Positions 9,729 to 19,076 are shown, counted from the stretch's first letter. The stretch: 64,000 nt of DNA from Paraburkholderia dinghuensis (GCF_003837865.1 NZ_RQIS01000002.1:124001-188000); one strand, 5' to 3'. The notes: generated by a model from the sequence alone, not told the origin. Translations and numbers: made by a program.

Positions 9729-10661
9729 GTGACGCAACGCATTCTCGATCCCGGTGAGATTCAGGCGCTCGATCCCTCGGCGATTCCGCGTATCCGTCTA
9801 CCTGAGCGCACGACGCATTTTGCCGAGCGCGCCGCAAGGCTGCGCAAGTTAGCGGACCACAATCCGATTGGCGGATATGTGCGGCTGATGGCAGCACTCG
9901 TCGACGCACAGCACAATGCGCTGGAGCACTTGAGTGCGCAGATGCCGGCGCGTGACGCGATTGAGAACGCGCAACGCCATTCGATGCCGATCGTGCCCGC
10001 CCTGTCCAGTGAGCGCGATCCACAGTGGCGCGACGTGCTGCGCCGGCTGATCGACCGCGTCGAAGCGGCAGGTCCGATCACACCCGCGCTCGCCAAAGTG
10101 CTCGATACCGTGCGCGCAATGAGCGATGCAGAACTCGATACGCAAGCCGATGCGTTGCTCGCACAGCGCTACACCGAAATCGCACCCGCGACTGCGCCGT
10201 TCATCATGGCCGCGCTGCAGGTGGTCTGGACCGATCTCGCGAGCCGGCTCGACATAACGGATGTGCCCTACGTCGACGCGCCCGGCGTGTGCCCGGTGTG
10301 CGGCGTGCCGCCGGTTGCGAGCATCGTGCGCATCGGCGGCGCATTTCAGGGCTATCGCTACACGCAGTGCAGCCTGTGCGGCACCGAGGCGCACGTGGTG
10401 CGCGTGAAATGCACGAACTGCGATTCGACCAAAGGGATCGCCTATCACGGCATCGAAGGCGGCAGTGCTGCGCTGAAGGCCGAATCGTGCGACGAGTGCC
10501 ACACGTACCGCAAGATCGGCTATCAGGAGAAGGATTTCGAATTCGAACCACTCGCCGACGATCTCGCGAGCCTCACGCTCGACCTTTTGATGAGCGATGC
10601 GGGTTACCAGCGCGCGAGCCCGAATCCGCTGTTGTGGCCGGAAGTGTCCGCCGATCAATAA
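9729..10661 (+). CDS. fdhE: Formate dehydrogenase accessory protein FdhE
   Basis: A 310-residue cytoplasmic protein needed for maturation of respiratory formate dehydrogenases. It has the C-terminal zinc/iron-binding cysteine pairs typical of FdhE: CPVCGVPP, CSLCGTE, CTNCDSTKG and CDECHTYRK. The GTG at 9729 is preferred because GGAGA sits ten bases upstream and VTQRILDPGEIQALDPSAIP begins the conserved part; the longer in-frame extension is low-complexity and overlaps the terminator-like region. It is followed after 15 bases by selA. Confidence 0.92.
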   Translation: MTQRILDPGEIQALDPSAIPRIRLPERTTHFAERAARLRKLADHNPIGGYVRLMAALVDAQHNALEHLSAQMPARDAIENAQRHSMPIVPALSSERDPQWRDVLRRLIDRVEAAGPITPALAKVLDTVRAMSDAELDTQADALLAQRYTEIAPATAPFIMAALQVVWTDLASRLDITDVPYVDAPGVCPVCGVPPVASIVRIGGAFQGYRYTQCSLCGTEAHVVRVKCTNCDSTKGIAYHGIEGGSAALKAESCDECHTYRKIGYQEKDFEFEPLADDLASLTLDLLMSDAGYQRASPNPLLWPEVSADQ

Positions 10662-10676
10662 GTCAGCGAGCGCACG

Positions 10677-12143
10677 ATGAGCGATACCGTGGGACATGAG
10701 GCAGAGCAGGACTCGGCGGCATTGAACGCGCTGCTCGCGAAGATGCCGTCGGTCGAGCGTGTGATTGCCTCTGTGACGGCGCAACCGCTGATTGCGCTGT
10801 TCGGACGTACGCAGGTGCTGGCGGCCATTCGCGCGACGCTCGACGGCTGGCGGCGGGGGACGCAGGCGGGCACGCTGAGCGTTGCTGCGGACGACACCGG
10901 GCAGTTCGCGCCCGAGCGCGTTCTCGACGACGTCTCGCGTCTTCTGGACGCGCAAGCACAAAGCCGCCTGCGTCCTGTGTTCAACCTGACCGGAACCGTG
11001 CTCCATACGAACCTCGGCCGCGCGATACTGCCCGACGAAGCCGTGCGGGCGGTGGTGCAGGCGCTTACGCAACCGGTGAATCTGGAGTTCGATCTCGCAA
11101 CGGGAAAGCGCGGCGATCGCGACGATCTGATTGACGGCCTGATCTGCGAGCTAACCGGCGCAGAGGCCGCGACGGTCGTGAACAACAACGCAGCGGCCGT
11201 GCTGCTCTCGCTCTCCGCACTCGCCACGCGCAAAGAAGTGATCGTATCGCGCGGCGAGCTGGTCGAGATCGGCGGCGCGTTTCGTATTCCGGACATCATG
11301 GCCCGCGCGGGCGCGAGGCTGCGTGAAGTGGGTACGACCAACCGGACGCATCTGAAGGACTACGAATCGGCGATTAATGCGCGCACGGCGCTGCTAATGA
11401 AGGTCCACTGCAGCAACTATGCGATCAGCGGCTTTACGAAGAGCGTCGAACTCGCTGAGCTTGTGCCGTTGGCTCGCACACACGGCTTGCCGGTCGCTGT
11501 GGATCTTGGCAGCGGTACGCTGACCGATCTCACGCAATGGGGACTACCCGCCGAGCCCACGGTGCACGCGACCATCGAGGCCGGTGCGGATCTCGTGACC
11601 TTCAGCGGCGACAAACTGCTCGGCGGGCCGCAGGCGGGGTTGATCGTGGGCCGCAAGGAATTGATCGCCAGGATCAAGAAGCATCCTCTCAAGCGCGCGC
11701 TGCGCGTGGGCAAACTCACGCTCGCTGCGCTGGAGCCGGTGCTGAAGCTCTACCAGGCTCCGGAATTTCTGGGCGAACGGCTCACGACGCTGCGTCTCCT
11801 GGCACGTCCCGCCACGCAGATGCACGAGGCCGCGACACGTGCGTCGCCGGTGCTGCAGCGCGCGCTGGGCGAGGCGTATACGGTTGGCGTCGAACCGATG
11901 TTCAGTCAGATCGGCAGCGGCGCATTGCCCGTGGATGTGTTGCCGAGCTACGGGCTTGTCGTGCGTCACGCGGGCAAGGGCGGCAGCGGCCGCGCGCTGA
12001 TGAAGCTCGAACGTGCATTGCGGGCGCTGCCGCGCCCCGTGATCGGACGCATTGCCGACGACGCATTGCGGCTCGATCTGCGCTGCGTGGAGGCTACGGA
12101 CGAAGCGGCCTTTATTGCGCAACTCCCGGAGCTGCGCCTGTGA
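10677..12143 (+). CDS. selA: L-seryl-tRNA(Sec) selenium transferase
   Basis: A 488-residue PLP enzyme that converts Ser-tRNA(Sec) to Sec-tRNA(Sec) using selenophosphate. It has the N-terminal domain ([20 protein letters not shown]), the [14 protein letters not shown] segment and the PLP lysine in [14 protein letters not shown] (K313 here, equivalent to the catalytic Lys of E. coli SelA). Its stop codon overlaps the selB start as GTGA. The partner selD (selenophosphate synthetase) is not in this window. Confidence 0.95.
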   Translation: MSDTVGHEAEQDSAALNALLAKMPSVERVIASVTAQPLIALFGRTQVLAAIRATLDGWRRGTQAGTLSVAADDTGQFAPERVLDDVSRLLDAQAQSRLRPVFNLTGTVLHTNLGRAILPDEAVRAVVQALTQPVNLEFDLATGKRGDRDDLIDGLICELTGAEAATVVNNNAAAVLLSLSALATRKEVIVSRGELVEIGGAFRIPDIMARAGARLREVGTTNRTHLKDYESAINARTALLMKVHCSNYAISGFTKSVELAELVPLARTHGLPVAVDLGSGTLTDLTQWGLPAEPTVHATIEAGADLVTFSGDKLLGGPQAGLIVGRKELIARIKKHPLKRALRVGKLTLAALEPVLKLYQAPEFLGERLTTLRLLARPATQMHEAATRASPVLQRALGEAYTVGVEPMFSQIGSGALPVDVLPSYGLVVRHAGKGGSGRALMKLERALRALPRPVIGRIADDALRLDLRCVEATDEAAFIAQLPELRL

Positions 12144-14059
12144 TCATCGGTACGGCGGGCCATATCGATCATGGCAAGACCACGCTGGTTCGCGCGTTGA
12201 CCGGAGTCGATACCGACCGGCTCAAGGAAGAAAAGGCGCGTGGCATCTCGATCGAACTAGGCTATGCCTACGCACCGCTTTCGAATGGCGATGTGCTCGG
12301 CTTCATTGATGTGCCGGGTCACGAGAAGCTCGTTCATACGATGGCCGCGGGTGCGTGCGGCATCGACTTCGCACTGCTCGTAATTGCCGCCGACGATGGG
12401 GTGATGCCGCAAACGCGTGAGCATCTCGCGATCCTGCGATTGCTGGGCGTGAACGCGGGCGCGGTTGCATTGACGAAAACGGATCGCGTGGACGCGGCGC
12501 GACTGGCTGAAGTGCGAGCGGAGATCGGCGCGTGGCTCGCGGCGACGTCGCTCGGGGACATGCCGTGCTTCGAGACGAACGCCACGCAACCCGGTGATCC
12601 GGGCGTTGCGAGACTCGATGCGTATTTGCGCGAGCGTGCGATGGCGTGGCAGGGACGGCGCGACGACGGGCTGTTCCGGCTTGCGGTGGATCGTGTGTTC
12701 ACGTTGACGGGGCAGGGCACAGTAGTGACTGGCACGGTGTTCTCGGGCTGCGTCCAGACTGGAGATTCACAGCTGCTCGCGCCAGCTGGTTTGCCGGTGC
12801 GCGTGCGTAGCATTCACGCGCAGAATCGTGCGGCAGACTCTGGTCGTGCCGGGCAGCGGTGTGCGTTGAATCTCGCCGGCGTCGACAAGGACCAGATTGC
12901 GCGCGGCGACTGGATCGTCGACGCGAGGCTCGCGGCGCCTTCGATGCGGCTCGACGTCGAACTGATGCTGCTCGACGATGCGAACGTCACGCTGCGTCAC
13001 TGGTCGCCACTGCACGTGCACCTGGGCACGACGCATCGCGTGGCAAACGTCGTGCTGCTCGAAGGCGAGACGCTCGCGCCGGGCGAACGTTCGCGCGTGC
13101 AACTCGTAGTCGACACGCCGATGCACGCATTGCCGGGCGATCGCTTCATCGTGCGCAACGCACAGGCGACGCGCACGGTGGGCGGCGGTCGCGTACTCGA
13201 TCCGTTCGCACCCGCGCGGCATCGGCGAACTGCGGAGCGCTTTGCGTGGCTGGATGCGCTGCGCGTATGGATCGACGAAGGGCGTATCGAGCCGCTGATC
13301 GCGCAGGCGCCGCGCGGTATCGCCAGATCGGCGCTGACGCAACTGACCGGCAACGCTGTGGATGAGCTCACTCTGCCCACCGACGCTGTCGAAATCGCGT
13401 CGCAGGGTCGCGCCGACGATGGCGTGGTCATGGCGCGCCATCACTGGGAACAGATCGCGGCGCGCGTGACCGAAACGCTGGCCGAATTTCACGCACGCAT
13501 GCCCGACGAGCAGGGTCCGGACGCGGCGCGTTTGCGTCGCATTGCAGCGCCCCTCGCGAGCGACGCGGTGTGGCGCGCGGTCGTCGATTCGCTCGTGCAG
13601 GAGGGGCGCATCGCGCGTAGTGGGCCGTGGTTGCATTTGCCGTCGCACGCTGTGCGGCTCGACGCCGATGAAGAAGCGCTGGCGGCGTTGTTGCGGCCGT
13701 TGATCGTGCAAGGACGCTACGATCCGCCATGGGTGCGCGACCTCGCACGCGAGACGCGGCAACCCGAGGAGAAAGTGCGTGCGTTGCTGCGCAAACTTTC
13801 TCGTCTCGGAGAGTTGTATCAGGTTGTACGCGATCTGTTCTACGATCGTGCGGTGGTATATGAACTCGCACGGCTTGTCGCGCAGATTGCGCAGGCGCAC
13901 GACGGCACGGTGGGCGCCGCTGCGTTTCGTGACATGACGGGACTCGGACGCAAACGCGCGATCCAGATTCTGGAGTTCTTCGATCGCGTTGGATTTACTC
14001 GCTTCCAGCGCGACCAGCACCTGCTTCGTGCGGATAGCCGGTTAAGCGAAGTGCTATGA
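12140..14059 (+). CDS. selB: Selenocysteine-specific elongation factor SelB
   Basis: A 639-residue GTPase that brings Sec-tRNA to UGA codons marked by a SECIS. Its EF-Tu-like G motifs are GHIDHGKT (7-14), DVPGHE (57-62) and TKTD (112-115). Beta-barrel domains follow, then a C-terminal array of winged helices (including [22 protein letters not shown] and [22 protein letters not shown]) that bind the SECIS. The GTG at 12140 overlaps the selA stop by four bases. An in-frame open stretch runs upstream through selA but is only a shadow. Confidence 0.94.
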   Translation: MIIGTAGHIDHGKTTLVRALTGVDTDRLKEEKARGISIELGYAYAPLSNGDVLGFIDVPGHEKLVHTMAAGACGIDFALLVIAADDGVMPQTREHLAILRLLGVNAGAVALTKTDRVDAARLAEVRAEIGAWLAATSLGDMPCFETNATQPGDPGVARLDAYLRERAMAWQGRRDDGLFRLAVDRVFTLTGQGTVVTGTVFSGCVQTGDSQLLAPAGLPVRVRSIHAQNRAADSGRAGQRCALNLAGVDKDQIARGDWIVDARLAAPSMRLDVELMLLDDANVTLRHWSPLHVHLGTTHRVANVVLLEGETLAPGERSRVQLVVDTPMHALPGDRFIVRNAQATRTVGGGRVLDPFAPARHRRTAERFAWLDALRVWIDEGRIEPLIAQAPRGIARSALTQLTGNAVDELTLPTDAVEIASQGRADDGVVMARHHWEQIAARVTETLAEFHARMPDEQGPDAARLRRIAAPLASDAVWRAVVDSLVQEGRIARSGPWLHLPSHAVRLDADEEALAALLRPLIVQGRYDPPWVRDLARETRQPEEKVRALLRKLSRLGELYQVVRDLFYDRAVVYELARLVAQIAQAHDGTVGAAAFRDMTGLGRKRAIQILEFFDRVGFTRFQRDQHLLRADSRLSEVL

Positions 14060-14120
14060 GCGTTGCGCCGCTGTCGCGGGCGTGTTCTCTGTGCCGTTAA
14101 GCATGTCTTGTCCGCTGAAC

Positions 14121-14212
14121 AAAGCATAACCTGTCCGTTTTTCATGGCCTATCAACCAAGGCTGACAGCTCGATAAAGCATAATTATCCTAACGTGACGA
14201 AATAAAACATAA
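14121..14212. repeat. Cluster of AAAGCATAA repeats after selB
   Basis: AAAGCATAA occurs at 14121-14129 and 14175-14183, and AAAACATAA at 14204-14212, with CTGTCC or TATCC-like words beside them. Matching words recur next to selC. Such short repeats resemble the multiple terminal repeats of IS21-type elements, but no transposase is present. The gap 14060-14250 holds no gene. Confidence 0.5.
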
Positions 14213-14250
14213 GCCACGAAAGGGGCCACGACCGCTCGAAAGCGCGCCGT

Positions 14251-15174
14251 TCAATGATCGAACCAACGATACTGAACCGCGACCGAAACGATCTGATAGT
14301 CACCCGCTGCGCGGGTAACGAAGCCGCGAGAATAACCGAGCTTGGCAGACCAGCCGTGACCGAGCGGGACCGCTAGCGTGACGCCGCCGCGTGCATTCGC
14401 CTGGCGGGGACTGTTCGACGCGTCATTGACGCTGGTGACGCCTCCGAGGGCATAGCCGAGATCGACGGCGAGCCAGAGCCCCGGCCGAAAACTGTAGCCA
14501 CTATGCAGTTGCGTGACCGTGAGTGGTGCCTGGCGCTTGATCTGACCGTTGAAGAAGTCCGTGTTGTTCGTGAAGAGCCAGACGCCGACCGAAGCCTCAA
14601 AGAACCAGTCTCCCCAAGGTTGCGATAACCCGATCTCAGGTTTGAACGCCCAGCGATTGTTGCCTACGTTCACGAGGTGCGAAGGTACATATTGACCTGT
14701 CGGAGCCTGCACGGTCAGGCTCGCACCAAGCGAAGTGGCAGGCTTTGCGCGTGCAAATGCCTCTGGCTGAAGCGCGGGATTGCCAAACAGGTTCAGTGCG
14801 AAGCGCAATTGCGTGTCGCCGATGCCGGCGCGGTGGACCGCGGTCGGCGCACCAATGACGAGCCCGCTCAGATTGCCGCTCACGAAGGGCTGGACAATGC
14901 CGATCGACGCCGTTCGATTTGCCAATGCGAACGTGCGCACGTAGCCGAGCACGAAGTTGTTGAGTTGCGTGCTGACGCCGGTTATCGGCAGGGAGGGGTC
15001 GGTGAGCACATCACCGCTCACATGGGCGTATCCCGCGAGGACGAAGTTCGTGCCGACGGGTGAAGGGGAATAGGTGCGCGGCTCCAGCTCTTGCGCGTGC
15101 AGGGAATTCGCCTGCCAGAGCACAACAGCGACGCAGGACCAAACACAACTCCAGTGAGCGGAACGTCTGCTCAT
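14251..15174 (-). CDS. Outer-membrane channel, MetA-pathway-of-phenol-degradation-like family
   Basis: A 307-residue protein with a signal peptide (cleavage near SLHAQE) followed by alternating beta strands. The layout matches the Phenol_MetA_deg family of outer-membrane beta barrels: YSPSPVGTNFVLAGYAHVSGDVLTDPSLPI near the start, TAVHRAGIGDTQLRFALNLFG in the middle, and an aromatic end (VQYRWFDH). Members often sit near hydrocarbon or aromatic catabolic genes and are thought to import hydrophobic compounds. It sits between selB and selC with no functional link to selenium. A near match to the 13-bp palindrome of the acyl-CoA regulon is just upstream. Confidence 0.75.
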   Translation of the reverse strand: MSRRSAHWSCVWSCVAVVLWQANSLHAQELEPRTYSPSPVGTNFVLAGYAHVSGDVLTDPSLPITGVSTQLNNFVLGYVRTFALANRTASIGIVQPFVSGNLSGLVIGAPTAVHRAGIGDTQLRFALNLFGNPALQPEAFARAKPATSLGASLTVQAPTGQYVPSHLVNVGNNRWAFKPEIGLSQPWGDWFFEASVGVWLFTNNTDFFNGQIKRQAPLTVTQLHSGYSFRPGLWLAVDLGYALGGVTSVNDASNSPRQANARGGVTLAVPLGHGWSAKLGYSRGFVTRAAGDYQIVSVAVQYRWFDH

Positions 15175-15189
15175 CGCGGTTCAATCCAA

Positions 15190-15202
15190 TATGCATTGCA
15201 GA
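15190..15202 (-). promoter_or_regulatory. Near match to the TCTGCAATGCAGA operator
   Basis: The minus strand reads TCTGCAATGCATA here, 11 of 13 bases of the palindrome found at three promoters of the acyl-CoA regulon. It lies 16 bases before the channel gene start. It may be chance; a real site would link this channel to that regulon. Confidence 0.3.
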
Positions 15203-15525
15203 TGCTGCTACCTGGACCGGGTCCAGAAGCGGAACGCCCTGAATCGTCGCGCTTTCCACTAGCGACAGCACGGTTGTCGAGACCTGCACGCCACGCTCAG
15301 TGCGTGTCACCGCGCGGTCCTGATATCCGGGCAAGCCGACGGTTGACGACGTTCCCGCACATCCTCCGCATACTCAGGCGCAGAAGATGACTGGCACCGG
15401 AGTCCGGGTGCGGTTCATCGAGGCACCCTCGGGCAATCGGGTTCGTGCTTCTGGTCTTCGTGTGTCGGCGGGCTCTTGCAGGCGTGATGGCGGGGGACTG
15501 GCCGACTACGCAAGTGCGAGCAACC
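15203..15525. other. Intergenic stretch with no recognised gene
   Basis: Short open frames here have no signal sequence, motif or good ribosome site. The promoter of the channel gene should lie at its left end. No repeats or terminator were seen. Confidence 0.6.
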
Positions 15526-16113
15526 TCAGATTTTCAGTCGGGAAATCTTGGTGCCAGACAACGAAACATCACCCATCAGTCCGGCGTTGGTCATCACAAT
15601 GGCTTGAACCGGTGCGGTAGCCGTTGTCGTATCGATCTGGCCGTTCGCTCCAACCGTCACCAGAGCAACCGATCCTTCGCCACCGACTGACCATCCTTTC
15701 GAGTTGCGGAAGCTGTTAAGCGAATCGTGGGTCATGAAGAGAAAGATGACGGCCTTGGATTGCGCACCAGCCTGCAAGCCGAATGAGCCCGCCGCCGTGC
15801 TGTAGTAGCCGACCGTTTTCCCGCCGACCCGCAGAGCGCCTTGACCGTATTCTCCCCCGGCGACGAAGCCAGCTTTGATAACGGCTGGGAATACAAGTAC
15901 GCCATCCGCCTTGCCGACAAGTTCTTTTGAGCCTTTGACTGTCTCGAACAGCCGCGACAGTGTCGCGTTGACCTTTGCGTCGATTTCGTGACGCTTCGCT
16001 GCGTCGGACTCCGCCGCAACGGCCTCAGTCATTGTCGCTGGGAATCCGGTCAGCGACAGTCCCACGATCATTAGCGTCGCGGCACCTGTCTTCAGAACAG
16101 AACGTCTGCGCAT
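15526..16113 (-). CDS. YSC84-like lipid-binding secreted protein
   Basis: A 195-residue protein with a signal peptide that contains RRRSVLKTGAATLMIVGLSLTG, possibly Tat-type, ending near AVAAES. The mature part has the YSC84/SYLF signature: KADGVLVFPAVIKAGFVAGG, GKTVGYYSTAAGSFGLQAGAQ and a late GLMGDVSLSGTKISRL. The family binds phosphoinositides in eukaryotes; bacterial members are secreted proteins of unclear role. The ATG at 16113 is preferred since GGAGG lies five bases upstream. Confidence 0.85.
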   Translation of the reverse strand: MRRRSVLKTGAATLMIVGLSLTGFPATMTEAVAAESDAAKRHEIDAKVNATLSRLFETVKGSKELVGKADGVLVFPAVIKAGFVAGGEYGQGALRVGGKTVGYYSTAAGSFGLQAGAQSKAVIFLFMTHDSLNSFRNSKGWSVGGEGSVALVTVGANGQIDTTTATAPVQAIVMTNAGLMGDVSLSGTKISRLKI

Positions 16114-16479
16114 CATTACCTCCATCAATGGCTACGGTCGAATTCACCACCTCTGCCTGGCCGACCGGGCTCCCGGTTCATCGTCGTGCCAACAATATTT
16201 GGCAGACTCGCGCGTTGCGCAATAGGACTTAGGTCCAATATGGTGATGGCAGCCTCTTGCAGAGGTGCGCCGATTCGACTGCAGGTATGCGTTCGTCGCA
16301 GCGAGCGGGCTGGCTGCTTCAGGATGTACTTCAGACGTTTGAGTGCCCGTGCAACGGCACGCGTGAATGACCAGTCCTGGCCAAGGCCGGAAATCCGATA
16401 GCGGTCAAGCGGACGCTGACACCTGTGCCGTGTCGAGCTTCCGTAGTCGACCCTCAACGGTCCTTCATATTTTCCAATT
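16114..16479. other. Non-coding stretch with a dispersed-repeat word
   Basis: No convincing gene was seen. CTTCCGTAGTCGACCC at 16438-16453 recurs exactly at 32760-32775. On the other strand it reads GGGTCGACTACGGAAG, a type of dispersed intergenic word found in proteobacterial genomes. The promoter of the YSC84-like gene should lie at the left end. Confidence 0.5.
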
Positions 16480-16534
16480 GTTGATCTGCAGGGAATCCTG
16501 ACCCCCGGTGGGTCAGGATTCCCTGCAGATCAAC
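16480..16534. repeat. Perfect 25-bp inverted repeat with 5-nt loop
   Basis: The left arm 16480-16504 and right arm 16510-16534 are exact reverse complements (core CTGCAGGGAATCCTGACCC), with CCGGT as loop. A CCTTTCGTTTTAT word follows. Such a long perfect stem is much stronger than most terminators and may be a mobile-element relic or a strong transcription barrier ahead of selC. Confidence 0.8.
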
Positions 16535-16597
16535 ACGCCTTTCGTTTTATCGTGGGCTTTCGAAGCAAAGCGTTTTAAACTACCACCGTTCTGCGAT

Positions 16598-16660
16598 AAA
16601 GCATAATGTGTCCCATCGTGAAATAAAGCATAACCTGTCCAGGTGGGCACTTTATGCTTA
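16598..16660. repeat. Second cluster of AAAGCATAA repeats, beside selC
   Basis: AAAGCATAA is at 16598-16606 and 16625-16633, and its inverted form TTATGCTTA at 16652-16660. The segment CGATAAAGCATAAT...TCC...CGTGAAATAAA is shared, with small changes, with 14171-14212. Together the clusters bracket the segment that separates selB from selC. Confidence 0.5.
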
Positions 16661-16679
16661 GCGGCACACCGTTGACGCA

Positions 16680-16772
16680 GGAAGGCATTCGTATCCGGTG
16701 GTACGGCTGGACTTCAAATCCAGTTGGGGACGTCAGCCGTTCCCAGGTCGGTTCGACTCCGGCTGCTTTCCG
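16680..16772 (+). tRNA. selC: tRNA-Sec (anticodon TCA)
   Basis: A 93-nt selenocysteine tRNA. The 8-bp acceptor stem GGAAGGCA (16680-16687) pairs with TGCTTTCC (16764-16771), with discriminator G at 16772. The anticodon arm CTGGA-CTTCAAA-TCCAG places TCA at 16714-16716. A long variable arm is present. The T arm is GTCGG-TTCGACT-CCGGC. The 8+5 acceptor/T geometry and UCA anticodon are diagnostic of bacterial tRNA-Sec. The bases after the discriminator are CCG, so the final A of CCA is not encoded. Confidence 0.96.
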
Positions 16773-16873
16773 CCGATCGTCAGTTTTGCTCACCCCCGAT
16801 GCTGTGGACTTCAGCAATTGATGTCGTTTGCGACACGACTTCATTATTCGGGTTACAGCGTTTGTCTATGGTG

Positions 16874-17218
16874 TCAGGGCTGCTGCGCACCCGCAGCCGA
16901 ATCCGTGCCGAGAAGACCGGTATGCCTGCCGGACGTCTCAAGCTGGAAAAGATCCATGTGTTTCTTTATCGCGACCTGCTGAACCCTGTCAGCCTCCCGG
17001 TCACATTTCTGAACCTGCGCGTACCAATCTGGCTGGCTCATTCCCGAATTGACCAGCCACGTGTTCTTGATTTCTCCAAGTTGACCGTAATAGCGTGTCA
17101 GCCCGGCCGGATTCATGCGCGCGAGCTTTGCGGAATCCATTGAGCCGCACTCCGCCGAGAATGCAGGATGCGCCGTCAGCAACAGCAGCATATGCAGCAT
17201 CAGGTTTTTCTTGCTCAT
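16874..17218 (-). CDS. Small secreted protein of unknown function
   Basis: A 114-residue frame with a convincing signal peptide (LMLHMLLLLTAHPAFSA) and a mature polar part with two cysteines (AECGSMD and VQKCDRE). It begins MSKKN at an ATG on the minus strand, though the ribosome site is weak. No family was recognised. The gene faces selC and may be an orphan. Confidence 0.55.
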   Translation of the reverse strand: MSKKNLMLHMLLLLTAHPAFSAECGSMDSAKLARMNPAGLTRYYGQLGEIKNTWLVNSGMSQPDWYAQVQKCDREADRVQQVAIKKHMDLFQLETSGRHTGLLGTDSAAGAQQP

Positions 17219-17559
17219 CGTTGGTCCGGGTTACTTGTTATAGGGGTGTGTTACACCGCTTTGATTCCCTCCGCGAGCACGGCAGCCAGGCACGCGACTC
17301 TTCGTGGCAAAGTCGTGGGGCACCGGTGTCGCGCCCAGTCCAGATCGAATAGCGCCCGATCCGTCGGCCGTGACAACTACTCTGCCAATTGTAGCGTCGC
17401 CTTTGGGGCGCTGTGCCTGCATCCTCGATCACGCGAAATGGTGCGCCGGAGTGATCGGAAACAAAAAGCAGCCATTGCAGCTGCCTATCTGGCACTCGTA
17501 CGCGTGGATTTCGGCGTCAAATCCTCAGCCTGAAATCCAGAACAAAAGCCAACAAGACA
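17219..17559. other. Intergenic stretch with no recognised gene
   Basis: No frame with a plausible start, motif or neighbour link was found. The right end forms the promoter area of the IclR gene. Confidence 0.55.
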
Positions 17560-17572
17560 TCTGCAATGCAGA
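17560..17572. promoter_or_regulatory. Palindromic operator copy 1, before the IclR gene
   Basis: TCTGCAATGCAGA is a perfect palindrome around a central A. It is followed directly by a TACAAT (-10-like) word at 17574-17579. Its position suggests that the IclR protein represses its own gene. Two exact copies occur 3.4-3.5 kb away. Confidence 0.7.
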
Positions 17573-17728
17573 ATACAATTTTGGCATACGGCTCGCATGA
17601 TCGGGGTTCGGTATACTCTTTCTATCCGGGTCTGGACTTTGGACATTCGTCGCCCTGCCGAGGGGGCGCTGAAGATCTGCTGGAACACGTAATACGCCTG
17701 ATATGGGCGACATTTTATTTTGCGATCT

Positions 17729-18535
17729 ATGGTAGATACCGAGAAGAAAAAGAGCGTCAGTCCTGCGCACAAGGAGGACCGTCACTTCGTGACGGCGCTC
17801 GCGCGCGGGCTCGAGGTGCTGGCCTGTTTTCGTGGCGGCGATACAGCGCTTACCAATCAGGAAATCGCGCATCGCTGCAAGCTGCCGCGTTCGACGGTGT
17901 CGCGCCTGACGATGACGCTGACGAAACTCGGCTATCTGATCCATCTCGAGGACAGCGGGCGCTATCGCCTCGGTACCGCGTGCCTCGCGCTCGGCAGTTC
18001 GATGCTGGCGCGCCTCGACGTGCGCAAGATCGCCCGGCCGATGATGCAGGAGCTGGCCGAGTTTTCGCATGGCACGGTGTCGCTTGGTGTGCGCGACCGT
18101 CTGTCCATGCTCTATATCGAGAGTTGCCGCAGTTCGTCGGCGCTGGCGCTGACGCTCGACGTCGGTTCGAGAATTCCGCTCGCGACCTCGGCCATCGGTC
18201 GCGCCTGGCTCGCCGCGGTCGCGGAGCGCGAACGCACGGACGTGATGGAGCAGATTCGCGAACTCGATGACGTGGCGTGGCCCGGGATCAAGCGCGGTAT
18301 CGAGCGCGGTATCGAAGACTATCGCACGCTCAACGTCACCTGCTCGTTCGGCGACTGGCAAGCCGACGTGAACGGCATCGCCCGGGCGTTCCAGCCCGGC
18401 GGCGGCTTGCCGGCGATGGCGATCAACGTTGGCGGCCCGTCGTTTAGCCTGTCGAAGGAATTTTTGCTCGAGGAAGTCAGGCCGAGGTTGATGCGCGTGA
18501 TTGCGCAGCTTGAAGACACCTTGAAGGACCGCTGA
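17729..18535 (+). CDS. IclR-family transcriptional regulator
   Basis: A 268-residue protein of normal IclR length. Residues 20-80 are the N-terminal winged helix (FVTALARGLEVLACF, then NQEIAHRCKLPRSTVSRLTMTL, wrapped), followed by the effector domain with DVGSRIPLATSAIGRAWLA near its middle. IclR proteins control catabolic operons in response to acids or their CoA thioesters. The ATG at 17729 is used; a TTG nine bases upstream is possible. It is transcribed toward the thioesterase and stops at a bidirectional terminator. The operator copies suggest it governs the whole acyl-CoA cluster. Confidence 0.9.
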   Translation: MVDTEKKKSVSPAHKEDRHFVTALARGLEVLACFRGGDTALTNQEIAHRCKLPRSTVSRLTMTLTKLGYLIHLEDSGRYRLGTACLALGSSMLARLDVRKIARPMMQELAEFSHGTVSLGVRDRLSMLYIESCRSSSALALTLDVGSRIPLATSAIGRAWLAAVAERERTDVMEQIRELDDVAWPGIKRGIERGIEDYRTLNVTCSFGDWQADVNGIARAFQPGGGLPAMAINVGGPSFSLSKEFLLEEVRPRLMRVIAQLEDTLKDR

Positions 18536-18560
18536 GCGCCGACGCTTTCTCTAATCGTTA

Positions 18561-18586
18561 AAGGGCCGCATTTGTGCGGCCCTTTT
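18561..18586. terminator. Bidirectional intrinsic terminator
   Basis: Stem AAGGGCCGCA (18561-18570) and TGCGGCCCTT (18575-18584) around TTTG, ending in TTTT on the plus strand and TTT on the minus strand. It separates the convergent IclR and thioesterase genes. Confidence 0.85.
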
Positions 18587-18601
18587 CACTTGGGCGTGAA
18601 A

Positions 18602-19066
18602 TCAGATCGGTAAAAACGTGCCGCTCGCATGCAACACTTCGCGCTCGCCGACCTTCAGCGTGCAATCGACGAACATCATGCGCTTGCCGCGCCGCCGAAT
18701 CCGCGTGTGCGCTTCAAGCCACTCGCCCATTCTTGCGGCGGACAGGAATTCGCTCGACAGGGTGGTGGTCACGGCGGACTGTTTCATCCGTTCGCCGCTG
18801 GTCGATATATGCACATTGAGACCCATCGCGCTATCTGCGAACGTCAGCAGCATGCCGCCGTGCGCCACGCCGATCACGTTGGCGTGATCCTCGTTCACGC
18901 GCACCGCGATGACGATGCTGCCGTCTCCGGCCCGGCGCTGATACAGCGGTCCGAGCGCGCGGAAATACGCGCCGCCGCTTTCGAGATTCGTATAGCCGGG
19001 CGGAACCGGTGCCATGCCGGTCGGGTCGTCCGTTTCCGGCAGGATGCTGAGGGTGTCGGCTGTCAT
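18602..19066 (-). CDS. PaaI/YdiI-like hot-dog thioesterase
   Basis: A 154-residue hot-dog-fold protein. The motif VIGVAHGGMLLTFADSAMGLNVH carries the HGG(M) segment and acidic residue used by PaaI-type thioesterases, which release free acids from acyl-CoA. It is ten bases after the acyl-CoA dehydrogenase stop on the same strand, so both are one operon. It probably frees CoA from dead-end intermediates. Confidence 0.85.
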   Translation of the reverse strand: MTADTLSILPETDDPTGMAPVPPGYTNLESGGAYFRALGPLYQRRAGDGSIVIAVRVNEDHANVIGVAHGGMLLTFADSAMGLNVHISTSGERMKQSAVTTTLSSEFLSAARMGEWLEAHTRIRRRGKRMMFVDCTLKVGEREVLHASGTFLPI

Positions 19067-19076
19067 CGTGTGCTCG

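Noticed and set aside
11537..12139. Upstream extension of selB through selA
   Set aside because: It is the out-of-frame reading of selA; SelB homology starts exactly at GTG 12140.
14121..16660. Calling the AAAGCATAA-flanked segment a complete insertion sequence
   Set aside because: No transposase or clean terminal inverted repeats were found; only a possible scar is supported.
16575..16844. Short minus-strand frame covering tRNA-Sec
   Set aside because: It overlaps the tRNA gene and repeats and has no ribosome site.
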